A DNA stretch of 64,000 nucleotides from Siphonodentalium dalli (Eukaryota; Mollusca; Scaphopoda; Gadilida; Siphonodentaliidae), in contig CP136069.1 in NCBI GenBank assembly GCA_032622095.1, positions 202,352,690 to 202,416,689 on the forward strand, in the 5' to 3' direction. A model generated the notes under the pieces. That model was not told where the DNA came from. It made no database searches and saw only the letters and a list, made by a program, of their open reading frames with translations. This document shows positions 1 to 12,305 of the stretch, in pieces. The position numbers were made by a program, and so were the translations under genes. The first letter of the stretch is position 1; each line of letters opens with the position of its first letter.

Positions 1-1536
1 CCTCTCGACATTATACCAACAAAGTTATTGAAGACATGTAAGTCAGCAATAGCACCCGTGTTGATGAATATTGTAAACAGTTCTTTGGATAGTGGCATTT
101 TCCCATCCACCATGAAACATGCCTTAGTAACGCCGCTACTGAAGAAACCAGGGCTTGATGTCGAGGTCCTAAGTAACTACCGACCGGTTTCAAACCTCTC
201 TTTTATTTCAAAGCTGATAGAGAGGGTTGTTTCCAAACAACTCCGCGAATACTTGTCGTCCACTGGCTTGTCGGAAGTGTTTCAATCTGCCTATCGTCCA
301 AATAGCAGCACTGAGACTGCACTTCTTCGGGTCCAAAACGACTTGCTTATGTCAATGGATCAAAGGGAAGTGTCATGCTTGGTGTTACTGGACCTCAGTG
401 CCGCCTTCGACACCATCGACCACGCTGTGCTATTGGAGAGACTTGAAAACAGACTCGGTGTGACTGGTGTAGCCTTAGATTGGTTTAGGTCATATCTGAA
501 CGGCCGTACATTGAGTGTCACAGTGAACAACGTTCACTCGGATGTTTTTGCACTTAAGTACGGTGTGCCACAGGGGTCTGTGCTTGGACCCATGCTCTAT
601 GTGATCTACGTCCTACCGCTGGGGGACATAATCCGTCATCATGGACTGAATTTTCACTTTTACGCGGATGATTCCCAACTCTACGTTCATTTCAACCCTG
701 GTTGTGAGATTCCAGCCAGAGAATCCCTAGAGCACTGTGTATCCGATATTAAAATCTGGATGACTGATAATTTCCTTAAGTTGAATCCTGACAAAACTGA
801 ACTGATATATATCGGGTTACCGCATCAGTTGCAGAAAGCAACTACCCACGATATTGTGATTGGAGATAGTGTAGTCTCTAAGTCGACTATGGTCCGCAAC
901 CTGGGGTATATGATGGATGACAATCTATCTGCGGAGGCGCATGTAATGCAAGTTTGCAGATTGGCATATTGTCACCTGAGAAATATCAGCAGGGTGCGAA
1001 ATGTGGTCGACGAAGAGACGGCCAAACAACTCGTACATGCATTTATCACAAGCCGTATAGACTACTGTAACTCACTTTTATCTGGTTGCAACACATACCT
1101 TATTCGGAAACTTCAGCTTGTACAAAACTGTGCTGCTAGGATTGTTACCAAAACAAAGAAATTTGATAACATCACTCCAATTTTAGCTAAATTACACTGG
1201 CTTCCCGTTGAGCAGAGGATCCATTTTAAGGTCTTGCTTCTCACTTATAAGTGTTTAAATAATCTGGCACCATCGTACTTGTCGGATCTCATTCAGCGCT
1301 ATCAACCCGTCAGACCCCTCAGGTCCGCCAAGGCAAATCAACTTGTCTATAAACCTGGGGATCTGGTTACATGCGGCGATCGCGCTTTTTCCGTGGCTGG
1401 CCCAAAGCTGTGGAATCTAATTCCTGATCACTTAAGGATTCCACAAACCATAAATGAGTTCAAATCCGCACTTAAAACCCACCTGTTTGAAGTGGCATTT
1501 GGTCCTCGGCCCACATTGCGTAAAGTTAAGAAATAG
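1..1536 (+). CDS. LINE reverse transcriptase, C-terminal part (CR1/L2-like), open to the window edge
   Basis: The reading frame is already open at base 1, so the N-terminus (endonuclease and any ORF1) lies outside the window. The visible 500 residues carry the reverse transcriptase of a target-primed non-LTR retrotransposon. Palm motif A reads LDLSAAFDTIDHA, motif B reads GVPQGSVLGP and catalytic motif C is FYADDSQLY. It is followed by a thumb region (NPDKTE, then a LGYMMDDNLS segment) and a C-terminal domain ending in KVKK. There is no internal stop, so this copy looks young or recently active. A short 3' UTR and a TTA-repeat tail follow, as expected for this group. Assignment to the CR1/L2 side of the non-LTR tree is from motif wording only; another Jockey-superfamily clade remains possible. 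Confidence 0.9.
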   Translation, partial: PLDIIPTKLLKTCKSAIAPVLMNIVNSSLDSGIFPSTMKHALVTPLLKKPGLDVEVLSNYRPVSNLSFISKLIERVVSKQLREYLSSTGLSEVFQSAYRPNSSTETALLRVQNDLLMSMDQREVSCLVLLDLSAAFDTIDHAVLLERLENRLGVTGVALDWFRSYLNGRTLSVTVNNVHSDVFALKYGVPQGSVLGPMLYVIYVLPLGDIIRHHGLNFHFYADDSQLYVHFNPGCEIPARESLEHCVSDIKIWMTDNFLKLNPDKTELIYIGLPHQLQKATTHDIVIGDSVVSKSTMVRNLGYMMDDNLSAEAHVMQVCRLAYCHLRNISRVRNVVDEETAKQLVHAFITSRIDYCNSLLSGCNTYLIRKLQLVQNCAARIVTKTKKFDNITPILAKLHWLPVEQRIHFKVLLLTYKCLNNLAPSYLSDLIQRYQPVRPLRSAKANQLVYKPGDLVTCGDRAFSVAGPKLWNLIPDHLRIPQTINEFKSALKTHLFEVAFGPRPTLRKVKK

Positions 1537-1660
1537 CCGCAGTTTATGCTGTATATCTGTATTGTGTTGTATATGTTTTATGTGTATATTGTTAAGTCCG
1601 AGAGCACATTTGTGGAGTCGTGACTATAAACCTTATTATTATTATTATTATTATTATATA
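1537..1660 (+). mobile_element. LINE 3' UTR and TTA microsatellite tail
   Basis: About 100 bp of untranslated sequence follows the reverse transcriptase stop and ends in roughly seven TTA/TTAT units (about 1634-1657). A short simple repeat in place of poly(A) is typical of CR1/L2-like 3' ends. The tail runs directly into the 58-bp minisatellite. Confidence 0.75.
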
Positions 1661-2694
1661 TAATACTAATTAACTATCACGAATGTTCAACAGATGGTCC
1701 TGGTGTTTAATAGATATATAATACTAATTAACTATCACGTGTGTTCAACAGATGGTCCTGGTGTTTAATAGATATATAATACTAATTAACTATCACGAGT
1801 GTTCAACAGATGGTCCTGGTGTTTAATAGATATATAATACGAATTAACTATCACGAATGTTCAACAGATGGTCCTGGTGTTTAATAGATATATAATACTA
1901 ATTAACTATCACGAATGTTCAACAGATGGTCCTGGTGTTTAATAGATATATAATACTAATTAACTATCACGAGTGTTCAACAGATGGTCCTGGTGTTTAA
2001 TAGATATATAATACTAATTAACTATCACGAGTGTTCAACAGATTGTCCTGGTGTTTAATAGATATATAATACTAATTAACTATCACGAATGTTCAACAGA
2101 TGGTCCTGGTGTTTAATAGATATATAATACTAATTAACTATCACGAATGTTCAACAGATGTCACGAATGTTCAACAGATGGTCCTGGTGTTTAATAGATA
2201 TATAATACTAATTAACTATCACGAATGTTCAACAGATGTCACGAATGTTCAACATATGGTCCTGGTGTTTAATAGATATATAATACTAATTAACTATCAC
2301 GAGTGTTCAACATATGGTCCTGGTGTTTAATAGATATATAATACTAATTAACTATCACGAATGTTCAACAGATGGTCCTGGTGTTTAATAGATATATAAT
2401 ACTAATTAACTATCACGAGTGTTCAACAGATGTCACGAATGTTCAACATATGGTCCTGGTGTTTAATAGATATATAATACTAATTAACTATCACGAGTGT
2501 TCAACAGATGTCACGAATGTTCAACATATGGTCCTGGTGTTTAATAGATATATAATACTAATTAACTATCACGAGTGTTCAACAGATGTCACGAATGTTC
2601 AACAGATGGTCCTGGTGTTTAATAGATATATAATACTAATTAACTATCACGAGTGTTCAACAGATGTTCCTGGTGTTTAATAGATTTATAATAG
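1661..2694 (+). repeat. 58-bp minisatellite with a 78-bp variant
   Basis: About 16 tandem units of 58 bp run from the LINE tail. Each contains ATACTAATTAACTATCACGA and GGTCCTGGTGTTTAATAG. From about 2140 several units carry an extra 20 bp (GATGTCACGAATGTTCAACA), a partial duplication inside the unit, giving a 78-bp version. Because 78 is a multiple of three, stacked variants produce spurious open frames of 76 and 102 codons; these are not genes. Units differ by only a few point changes, so the array is young or homogenised. Confidence 0.95.
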
Positions 2695-5600
2695 CTATTT
2701 GAGCTATTTATGGTATTGTAATTTAACTTTTAACATTATATATTTTAAACTACAGGATAATTTAACTGTTGATATTGTCTATATTATACATTACTTGTTT
2801 TAAAGCCGATCAAAATCACTTGAGAGCAGCTGGTATTTGTTTAATGTTTACCTCCGACTAAAGAAATTACTTTAATGTTATGCAGTTGTAACCGAAAAGT
2901 TTGAAGACAAATTCGATAACGTGGTCGCTAGGGCCGAAACGATTCACAACACTACGATTCGATGCGCATCACGATTTTTAATCACCACTGGTCGCGCCCT
3001 ATAGTGAATTTGTCTTCAAAATGTCCTGTTATAACTCCAAACCTTAATCGAAACATGATTGATTTTTGGTATTAATGTCACTTTCAGAAACTAAGGCCAT
3101 ATCACGACATTGTCAGTGGTGGTATTTAGCTGTGGCGGAATTCCGCACAGTTAAGTCTAATCTAACAGTGATTTCTATGGTCGATACACCTATCGACCAT
3201 GTGCGGCAACCCACCGACCATCGACGAGTAGCCGGCAACTCCACCAGATAAGGATTGTGGGCTACAAAGCCCACTGTGGAAACATGTGGATATCAGCCCT
3301 CGTCGCCAGCGCTGGAGGGCGAAACGGTTTGGAGTTGTACCCCGAGTTGAGCCACCGAGGTCCCTTAATATAAACAAGAGTTATGTCTTATAATTTAATC
3401 CGTTATTTCGCAGAAGTACATGAATTATACAGGTACCCCGTTCCAATGCGTGGGTCAATTATTACCCTGATGTGCATGACCACTCAGTAACCATCTACTG
3501 CTCCCCGGGGACATGGGAGGTACAGACACAATGAGGGTGGCATACTGACAATATTATTCACTTCTCATAAACATGTAACCTGTTCAGCGCGTGGTGGTGC
3601 GAAACAGCGACAGTATGAGCGACCTTGCTCAAGGGTAACAAGTTACGTGGCGAAATATGAACAGCGTACAGTCCGACAATTGTGACTTCGTCAATAGCCA
3701 TCCTGACGGAAATCACTGCCAAACAAAGTATCGATTTACCCTTTTATAATCGGCCACCAATTAGGCGTAAGTAGAGTCTGGTGTCAAAATGGACCCTGAG
3801 ATGTTGCTAAATTAATAAAATATATAATTATGAAGCGCTCTTTAAATTCGGAAAACTCCTTCAAAGAGGGGTTAGTGTGAAATTTCAGCCTGGCTCCATA
3901 TATAATATCAATAAGTTTGTGAATATGTACAAATGTGCAAAGTGTCATGCTTTCACAATTTGAACAATTGCCTTGAAAATTTAACTGAATCTACTCCACT
4001 ATATGTTTACTGGCGATCGAAATGTTACCCTTATAAGGGGAAACAAGTGATTTGCGGACCGCCATGTGACGCACCATCAGCCAATCAGATAAGAGGAGAA
4101 TGGGATGAAGGGTAACAATAGTTGTTTCAATTCACATCATCTGCATTATATCCATCTATATTATATCTGTCGCACCAAAGCCTATACTATATTCAAAATA
4201 TATTGCTATAATATTGGTTTTATGTAACATTTTTAGGCAACGGAGGTCCGTGTAAGTTTTTACATTATTATAATTAAAATATGTTTAAATCAATTCCACA
4301 CGGTCTCGGACTTGTTAGGGTCGTGCCGGCAATGGGAGTCCACATATCATTATTTATACATGTAAGTACATGTTAGAAAAACAAACTATAACAGCAATCT
4401 TAACTTATTTCTCATCTGGAATTAGAACTGATGTGTTAGGCATGTAGTCTACAACCACAGACACTTATGTCCATTCAAAGTTGATTGTGAAACGTTTTCT
4501 ACACCAATCACGTCATCGTGTCTCTGTCTTTGGTCACATTATACTGGTCACTGTTAACTCGCGTTTTGTTCCTATGGCCAAGTATGTCACTATTTATACT
4601 GTCGTCTGTGTATATTATTGTAATATATTAAATCTCTCCTTAGAAGGAGGCAATACAGACATATAGTGTACTGGTTTAGCCACTGAATTCAATTGTTCAA
4701 TGTCGGATGATTTTCCACATTGTTAGCAATCATGAAACGGTATAATTAATAGCTTGACGAGCCCCAAGTAATTAAATTATATCTACCATTAACAGTACGA
4801 TACAACGGAGAGGATAAAACGGATTTAAAAGCCCATTCCAGACACAAAATACCAGAGTGTATTGCCATCAAGTTGTGTAACAGCGTTGGGTTTGAATCCT
4901 GAATACCATTTACGCATAAAACACTTAAATGAGCAGTATGCAATTGATAATAAACATAATTTGATGTGCATGTAAGATGGGTAGATAGATGGATAGAGGT
5001 ACATGTATGGAATATGTATCCTGAATACAGGTTATCAGCGGGATATGTGTTCCGCGTGATAATACTCTGGATCCCACTTACCAACAAATGGTTGTGGGGT
5101 GACAATCTCATAATAATGTTGATGTGTTATTAGTTGACTCATTAAATCCGTTATTTATAACGTATAGTACTCACCGATTAAAAGAATATGGGGATTTAAT
5201 AAACGATTCCAAAAATTATATCAAGTTTCACTCCCCTCCAATGAAAATATATAGACGCACAGCAACCAGCAGCAACAGTGAAATATCAATTATGAACACG
5301 GCGCGCGTCTTGTCCAGAAACTGATTGCAGTTCGTTGATTACTCGATCGGTCACGTGCACACTTGATACAGATGAAAGATTCGTCCTCTGCTTTCACGTA
5401 ATTCTATACCTTTTGTGTTGCAGACGTAGGGTGTATTCGAATCCGCGTTACCAAGACTAAATATATCACATTCCCATTGTTACCCAATTTTGATAAAGCA
5501 CACCACTGTCATGTTCACAGCTTAGCCATCCATATGAGTTAATCCCAACGAGCGATTATATAACACCGTTAAAGCAAATCACCGGGTGTTCATTCATAAA

Positions 5601-6100
5601 ATGACAACATGCCTGTTTGTTCGTCATTTTCCATGCAGACACTCGCATTTACGTTAACGTTGAAGAAATGTACAGCTACTACAATATATTTACATACTAA
5701 GTGTTGTCATCACTAAATCCAGCATTCTGATTGGTCGGCGCCCACGTGCCTAGTTGCAATTATTTCTCGGTGAATGCGCAACAGCTAATAACTGCAGGCT
5801 CATAACACCATCGATACGTCATTTGGGTTTGGGAAGACGAACGCGTAATGTTTTGGGCGCATTTGGATTCGCGCAGGATTGACTAAATATATATATATAT
5901 CTTTATTATCCTCCATATATGGAGATTCATATATAAATGTTTATATTATGAGAAGAAACACAATTTGGTACATAACACAGTGTATAAGAAATTTAAGATT
6001 ACAAACATATCTACAACACATATCTCAATATGTAGATGAACCAACTACACATGCACATATACACACACTCATGCACTACATAAAGTAGACATTCCATTCT
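2695..6100. other. No recognisable gene; AT-rich intergenic DNA
   Basis: Only short, unconvincing open frames (60-120 codons) occur, without splice or domain support. A perfect 9-bp-stem hairpin with a 6-nt loop lies at 3177-3200 (ATGGTCGAT/ATCGACCAT). Short TA runs occur near 5886. Nothing else could be supported. Confidence 0.6.
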
Positions 6101-6470
6101 ACAGCCATATCGTACTTACAGACAGAGAAATAGCATACTCCGAGAAGACCAAGCCGGAGTTGGACCCAAATCAGGGATCTCTCTCTCTGGAAGACCCACA
6201 AACGCCAATGCCTTTGTGCAGTCTTACCGACTCGGAGCCGACCATTTCCCCAGCACCACTCATGTATATATACATAGCCATATCGTACTTACAGACACAC
6301 AGACGACAGTCAGACAAGTAGGCATACGAGACAAACAATCCAATGGCAGACATACATACAGACAAATTTACTTACTGTTAAAACAATACACAGATACATG
6401 TGATATGAACAATTACGAATACGCTTATAACTGCATGTTATGGTCGAGTTTATATGAAGGTTTGTGAGAT
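6100..6470 (-). mobile_element. Probable 3' UTR of the minus-strand LINE
   Basis: This lies directly downstream (minus strand) of the LINE stop codon. It has a short internal repeat: ATCGTACTTACAGACA occurs near 6108 and again near 6282. No clear poly(A) or simple-repeat tail was found, so the left boundary is approximate. Confidence 0.4.
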
Positions 6471-7690
6471 CTAGTCAGGACTTGGCGCCAGTCGATCAAC
6501 ATATACTCTCCAGAGGAATGCAGCTTTGTTCACGAAAAAGTCTATTAGATTATTTTCTTCTTCGGTAGCACAGTATATGTTTTCATGTATACATGTTAGT
6601 AGAACGCGCGTTTTGGATTCTCCGTCAAGTTTGTCATACTGCATATAAATGTCTACATGAAATATGTTCAGCAACTCAAATTCAACGTTATTTCGATCAT
6701 CACAAATGGAAGAACATTCGATTAAGGCATGTTTGACAATATCTCTATACTTGTTGTCACATAAAACGCAAGTTTCCTCATTTGTTTCGAGGATACAAAT
6801 AAGACGTGCAATAATCAAATATGCTTTTCTGTGTGCTGGGTATATTCGGCAATTTTCCCATAGCCGGGACATACATAATGCTGGATGGACGGCAGAGAAC
6901 CTGGCAAGTCGAGTATCCTCCTTTAAGCTCATTTCCCAATATTCTCCATTAAATTTTGACCACGACTCATTTATCATCGCACATTTCCAAGTAGATTTCT
7001 TCGGGAATATTGAGTTTTCGATGTAGTTCACAAGGGACTCTGTCATTTTATATTTGCTAAGGACGAAGATAATATCAGATTCGTAACTAGGTTGGTAGCT
7101 TGAAACACCTAAGGTGTACTGATATAAGCGAGTAAGAAATACTTGCTTTACCGTTTTGGAAACTTTTAGGTTGCACAACGAGCCGAAGAATGACAATTTA
7201 CGTTTTTCGATAAGAGACACCATAGATGAAGTTCCAACAAATCCTTGAGCTATAATTGTTTTTGTGCGATGATTAAGACCCTGGTAATACTTTAAGCAGA
7301 ATCTGTGTGTTCTCTCAAGTCGATCAATGTGAGTTTGATTTAAGCTCCAGAGGAGTTCAGAACCGTACAGGCCTTTTGGTATAACCACTGACGAATAAAT
7401 TAACGAGCAACTTTTGGGGGTCATACCACCGGGGTAGAGGCCAGCATTGTTCAACATCATAAACGTGCTACGGGTCTTATCGCATATGTGATCAGTGAAA
7501 ATTCCGTTGAAATCGTACTTGTCAAGTAAGATACCTAAATGAGTGGTGTTCGTACTTTCTTCGATATCTGAGGTACCTAGGTTCCAGAGACGACTTTGAC
7601 GCGAAAATTCTGCTTTGGTTTCATTGAATACTACTATGGTTCATTTGGATGGATTATATTTATACCGCCATTTGTTGCTTTACTCGTTGC
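6471..7690 (-). pseudogene. LINE reverse transcriptase thumb and C-terminal domain (decayed)
   Basis: Minus-strand translation gives the connection and C-terminal part of a LINE polyprotein: LGILLDKYDFNG, then IPKGLYGSELLW, LERTHRFCLKYYQG, and a cysteine/histidine segment CVLCDNKYRDIVKHALIEC resembling the CCHC-like C-terminal motif of I/Jockey-type LINEs. The frame stays open from 6471 to about 7640, with one stop near 7655. It joins the palm domain upstream (minus strand) in order. The element is a single insertion broken by a few stops and frameshifts. Overlapping plus-strand open frames are antisense shadows. Confidence 0.85.
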
Positions 7691-8640
7691 AAATATCACA
7701 AAGCGCCGATAAGCCAGATTTATTTAGTGATAATAGAACCATGTCATCTGCATGGGTTGGGTACGTACAATTTACACCGAGCATGTTCAGGCCAAATGGT
7801 GAGTTTGCAAGTATGTGTAATAATTCGTCCACGTAGATCATATAGTACACATGGGAGAGGATACCCCCTGCCTTGCTCCCTGTCTCACATCAAACCACCT
7901 GGATAAAACGTTATTGTGACGAATAGAGCATGTGACGTTGGTTAGAAGTTCGTGCATCAATCGAAGTAAATTTCCTCTGAATCCACATACAAGCAGCTTG
8001 AATAATAATCCGTTGACCCAGACGGTATCGAATGCATTCCAAGCATCTAACAAGAGACTATACAGTTTTTGTTTACTTTCGGATACATAGGATATACATT
8101 CTTTCATTACATATGATGTCATTGTTGCGTTTATGCCTTTTTGGAATCCGTGTTGAAGCGGATGTACATCAAGTAATTTTGGCGCGTACAGTTCTATTCT
8201 ATTTTGTAAAACTTTTTCGAGTAACTTGTACAAGGTTGGCATTAGTGTTATAGCTCTGTAACTGTCAAAATCTGTTCTATGTTTTGAGCCACCTTTATAT
8301 AGTGTTATTATTAAACCGCTCTTTAACTGGGATGGGACCGATTATGAGTTTATCGATATCATCAGATTGACCACTACCTATTTCTCGCGTAACAAATTCA
8401 TTTATGTAATTAAAGTTTTGAGTGTCAAATGCAGGTCGATACAACGGTGAATATAGTTTCTCAAAATAAGATGCCCATCCTTCTGCGATATCATTATCAT
8501 GACGAAGAGTTTGTCCTTCATACGTAAAAAATGCGTTCTTATCTATATGAGTTCTCTGTCGCTTCGTGTTTAATGCGCGGAATAAATAGTTTTGATCAAG
8601 TTGAGCACGTTCATCGATTTTATCATTTAGTTCGGCTAAG
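7691..8640 (-). pseudogene. LINE reverse transcriptase fingers and palm (decayed)
   Basis: In minus-strand order the segment reads LNDKIDERAQLDQNYLFRAL, ITLYKGGSKHRTDFDSYRAI, then LMPTLYKLLEKVLQNRIELY, palm motif A LLLDAWNAFDTVW, and motif B VRQGARQGVSSP. Motif C reads THADDMVLL rather than the usual YADD, so the aromatic residue before the two catalytic aspartates is replaced by histidine. A frame change near 8290 and another near 7840 split the domain. The wording of motifs A and B favours an I/Nimb/Jockey-like endonuclease-type LINE. The frame breaks and the changed motif C indicate a dead copy. Confidence 0.85.
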
Positions 8641-9713
8641 TATGTATAGCAGATGCTTTTCTATCTTCTCTCCGGAAATCACGTTTTGCAGTTTTATAAA
8701 TCGTGTAACTGTCAGACTGGGTATCTGAGCGAGGTCTACCTCCATCCACCCAATTTTGCCGGACAGTCCGCATAATTTTGTGCATATTTTTCAAATTTTC
8801 GTTCCAAAAAGGTTTCAGATGTTTATTAAATTTCTTTTTCGGCAAACTTGCCTCGGTGGCTTTCGATATAGTGCTTACAATGGCATCGTGCATTTTACAA
8901 GGATCGGTTTCGTGTTCTGATAAATTATCAAATTTGTTGAGCTGCGCATCAATGCTTTGCCTATAATTGTGTAAAATTTCTGGTTCAGATTTAGCCTTTT
9001 TCCAGTCAACAATTCCCTGACCTGTAACACCCGTTGTTTCTACATGTACATGTCGATAACGCATTTCAAATAGCATTCTCAGAGTGACTGGCCTATTTTT
9101 GGATACATCGATTGCATCATCGTTTAATACGTGTACTTCTTGTATGAAAGGAATAAGAGTATGAGGAATCAAGATATGATCAACGATCGTTCCTTCATAC
9201 CGCCCATCGCCAAATGGAATACATGTTGTGCGCGGATTATCCTGGCAAAAAGTGCGATTGCCGGACACCATTTTGATTCGTTTGACAAGATTTTTGAATG
9301 CCATGTTTCGGTCATCTGACTTTACAAATTGCCCGTTAAAATCTCACATCACTATTACATTGTCATAAGTTTTGTACATATCACAAATATCGCCAAGAGA
9401 TCTCGCATATTCTTCGTAATGTTCCGCCGTGTAATTTGTAGAAGGTAGATATACCTGTAATATGTATATGAAGCATTCATCTGTTACTTGAAATTGAATC
9501 CCTATTATTCTATCGTCATCTATAGCGAGGGGACTTATGCGTTTAGACAGTCTCTTGTGCCATAACAACGCAACCCCACCACTTGGTCTCCCTCTTTTGT
9601 TGGGGATTCTTTGACGGGAATCGGACACTGCATGGAATTCATAAAACTTGTCGAGCGAACCAATAAAGTGTATATCACATTGATAGAGCCAGTGCTCACT
9701 CAATCCTATAATG
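8636..9713 (-). pseudogene. LINE apurinic-type endonuclease domain (decayed, 5'-truncated)
   Basis: The start reads IIGLSEHWLYQCDIHFIG, the conserved beginning of LINE AP endonucleases, followed by RGRPSGGVALLW and a FIYILQVYLPST segment. The DFNG motif near 9335 is preceded by a stop codon where glycine is expected, so the domain is split between two open frames (9344-9713 and 8636-9304). The catalytic-region histidine expected near the end (SxHxPV-type) is missing: the text reads SKNRPV. The 145-codon frame that appears to begin at 9781 is not its true start, because its first 23 residues are antisense to a Helitron 3' tail. The LINE is therefore 5'-truncated at about 9713. Confidence 0.8.
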
Positions 9714-9833
9714 TATTTATTAAAATACGTGTAACACTTTGAGCAAGAGTACTCTTTATTCCCACCAAATATCCACAGCATGCAGAGGGTTTCACATCAC
9801 TTTAACCTGGGCAACGACGGGTAACGCTGTTGG
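9714..9833 (+). mobile_element. Helitron 3' tail, degenerate copy
   Basis: This segment matches 19975-20081 and 20868-20988: GAGCAAGAGT, ATATCCACAGCA, TTTCACATCACTTTAACC, then the hairpin-forming CCTGGGCAACGACGGGTAA. In this copy the terminal CTAG has decayed to CTGTTGG. It abuts the 5' end of the minus-strand LINE, suggesting that the LINE inserted into a pre-existing Helitron. Confidence 0.7.
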
Positions 9834-11755
9834 TGGTTCGATAAAATAACAATACAAATGGTGGAGTATCCATACATGTACAACGGTCTATACTACATTC
9901 TTTCCATACATCGTTGATATTTGGTGTGTGTATGGGTATTTTCGTTTTAACTGTAAATTGGTGCGTGTCTCCACACACGTACCAGCAGACAGAGACTTTT
10001 ATTAATTAACTTTAATTTGATTAATTCGCCCGAAGGGTGAATGTATAATACGGAGAATGGTGTGTCTGTGTGTGTCAGTATTTGCTCGCGGGATTTGGTG
10101 AGTATATGTTAGCCCAAAATACAAGTCAAATTAACGATGCTTTTATTGCCTATTTCCAAGGGTGATCATACCGAATCGGATCAAAGCAGCCCAAATATGC
10201 TGACAGGTATTATGTGATATTTTTGCAGTACGTTTATGTATGCACGTATTCGCGGATGTTGATTAAAAAGACAAAGTGAAAGGAATTAGCGGGTGTGCAA
10301 ATTGTAGGGCTTATAGTAAGTATCGACCTATGTGACAGTTGGCGTGTTTCGCCACAAATTTCATTATGTCACTTAGAATCAGTTCACGACATAAAGTGGT
10401 GTATACCGACCTCCCACTGCATTGGAAGGTGTACGGGTTTCTATCACTTTGGGAGAAAAAAACAACCGACAATATGACGTTTATCCGACCATAAGCGCTG
10501 TATCTCAGTGGAACGATGAGAGATAACTCTGGCTTGGGTTTGCTTTAATAGCTGAATTCAGCTATATATTATTAACACCACCGATGTATGCTGTTCTTGA
10601 TATTCTAGAAAGCTGTGGGCGCTGACAATAACAGTTGATGTTTTATTTATAAAAATAAATTTTACGAAGGAAAAGATTTTTATAGACGGTCGACCTTAAT
10701 ATTGTATCGAGCTGCGATCTGGGTCAGCTGGTTAGAAAGTTCGAGGTAAAGTGAACATCTGAGCGCCAAGCGCGAGGAGGGCGGGTATCTCGATTGATTG
10801 TCCTCGTGGTGACGTTGCCGATACCCGACTGCCCATTCATACAAATTCAACACAGGCAACAAGTTCAATAAATTATTGCTCCTGTTTCGAGATACTTAAG
10901 GGTCTACTGATGTATTATAACACTCTATGTGTTTGCTATGTGTGCAGTCTATGTCGGTCTGTGTATGCTGTTGTCATATTGTGGGGTAGTGCCATATTGG
11001 GGGTGGTGTCATATTGTGATTTAGCACGTTCATTTCATATCGCACATTTTAAATATTAGGTTGAAGAAAATTGTTTCAAAGAAATCGGGATTTTTTATAT
11101 GGAGTGCATGAAAATACTGGGGGGTTAATACAAGGTTCCATTAGAGACCACAGATGTGAGAAAAGCTCATTATTAACATTGATTCACAGCACAGGTAAAG
11201 GGGTCTGGCGAAATAATTGACCATCGTTAATTTAGCGGGGTTGAATTATACCTGTCCGATTCCCAGCGCGTAAGTTGTATGAAGGATGTTAAATGTAACT
11301 AAGCAGGCGTATTTTGCATGGAAATAGATTACCAGGATGAAAAGGGTAGACATCTCGGCGCCAAAAGCAGAAATCTAATTTACCAATTCCAGGTGAAGGG
11401 GATTTACAGGTAATAGCCAGCAGATGGACTGTAATTAAGGTAGAAGATAACACTGCTGGACCGTCGATGGACCCACGGTCCGGAGATTAGTTTCAGACTA
11501 AATGCCAGAATTTAATTACACACATGCCATCCTGCGTGCATGAGAGTAATCTAGCATGAACATTAATATAACATATGTGGGTGAAATTATGGCCAGGCAA
11601 AGGTGGGGCAAGTTATGCAAAGTAGCCTGTCCATCACATGATTTGAAAACTTCTACACGTGGGGTAAAACGATTTTGTTGGATTGCGCTAGAACCAAGAA
11701 CTTTCATTGGTTGGGGCTAAAGATTACCAAAAACCCGCCTAGATGGTGTGGAAGC
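9834..11755. other. No recognisable gene
   Basis: I see no open frame with domain support and no obvious repeat family. A run of alternating TG lies near 10060-10080. Frames at 10295-10477, 10680-10868 and 11516-11707 are short and look random. The right part may hold upstream regulatory DNA of the SGNH gene. Confidence 0.55.
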
Positions 11756-11757
11756 GG

Positions 11758-11795
11758 GATATATACGCGTGTTCAGGAATATTTAGTCACTTTGC
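11758..11795 (+). promoter_or_regulatory. TATA box and initiator of the SGNH-like gene
   Basis: GATATATACG at about 11758-11767 is a good TATA element. About 29 bp downstream, TCACTTT (A at 11789) fits the metazoan initiator YYANWYY. The A at 11789 is exactly the first base of the 71-bp segment repeated at 16452, independently suggesting that it is the transcription start. Spacing and motifs are read directly; use in vivo is inferred. Confidence 0.6.
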
Positions 11796-12286
11796 ATCTC
11801 AAGATTAAATGTTCCTGATCAAAATTGTGTATCATTTCGTTTCCACACCAAATAGGTAAGTCCATTTACTTTATGTTATTTCTCTCGGCATTAACATTGA
11901 CTGTTTCTATGGAGTTGAGATACCATGGCTATAAAATACAAGTATGTTTAAAAGTTTGCAGCCTAGATTAATGTCTACCATTGTTTTTAATTCAGAGATT
12001 AACATATCACAGACAAAAACAAATGTGAACTATCTAATATATAGCCGGTATCTTAGCACTAGCAGAAACTTGTTTGAATTCATTTTAAGATTTCAGCTTA
12101 ATTTGTGTATCGACATTTGAAATTGGTAACTACCCATACATCCACGCAGAATCTTGATGGTATTTGCAGGCTGAGTCACTACTCACTAAGAAAAACTCCG
12201 AAAGCGAAAAATGCATTATTAGTCCTTGTATAGATATATCTTATAAAGGTCCGCGTTTGTACCAAGTACTTTTTCTTTCTCTGCAG
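11789..12286 (+). other. 5' UTR exon 1 (11789-11855) and intron 1 (11856-12286) of the SGNH-like gene
   Basis: A 67-nt leader ends in AATAG followed by GTAAGT, a consensus 5' splice site. A pyrimidine-rich TTTTTCTTTCTCTGCAG ends at 12286, a strong 3' splice site, and 19 nt later comes the ATG of the 239-codon frame. The intron would be 431 nt. The exon has no ATG in a useful frame. These signals are visible; splicing itself is inferred. Confidence 0.6.
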
Positions 12287-12305
12287 TATAGCGAGAGATT
12301 CAACT

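Noticed and set aside
1661-2694. CRISPR-like appearance of regularly spaced repeats
   Set aside because: Units are contiguous with no unique spacers, in a eukaryotic transposon-rich setting. It is a minisatellite.
4880-4905. GGTTTGAATCC-type T-loop as part of a tRNA
   Set aside because: No acceptor stem, D arm or anticodon arm could be placed around it.
6664-7906. Plus-strand frames of 73-120 codons
   Set aside because: Antisense to the minus-strand LINE, whose motifs are unmistakable.
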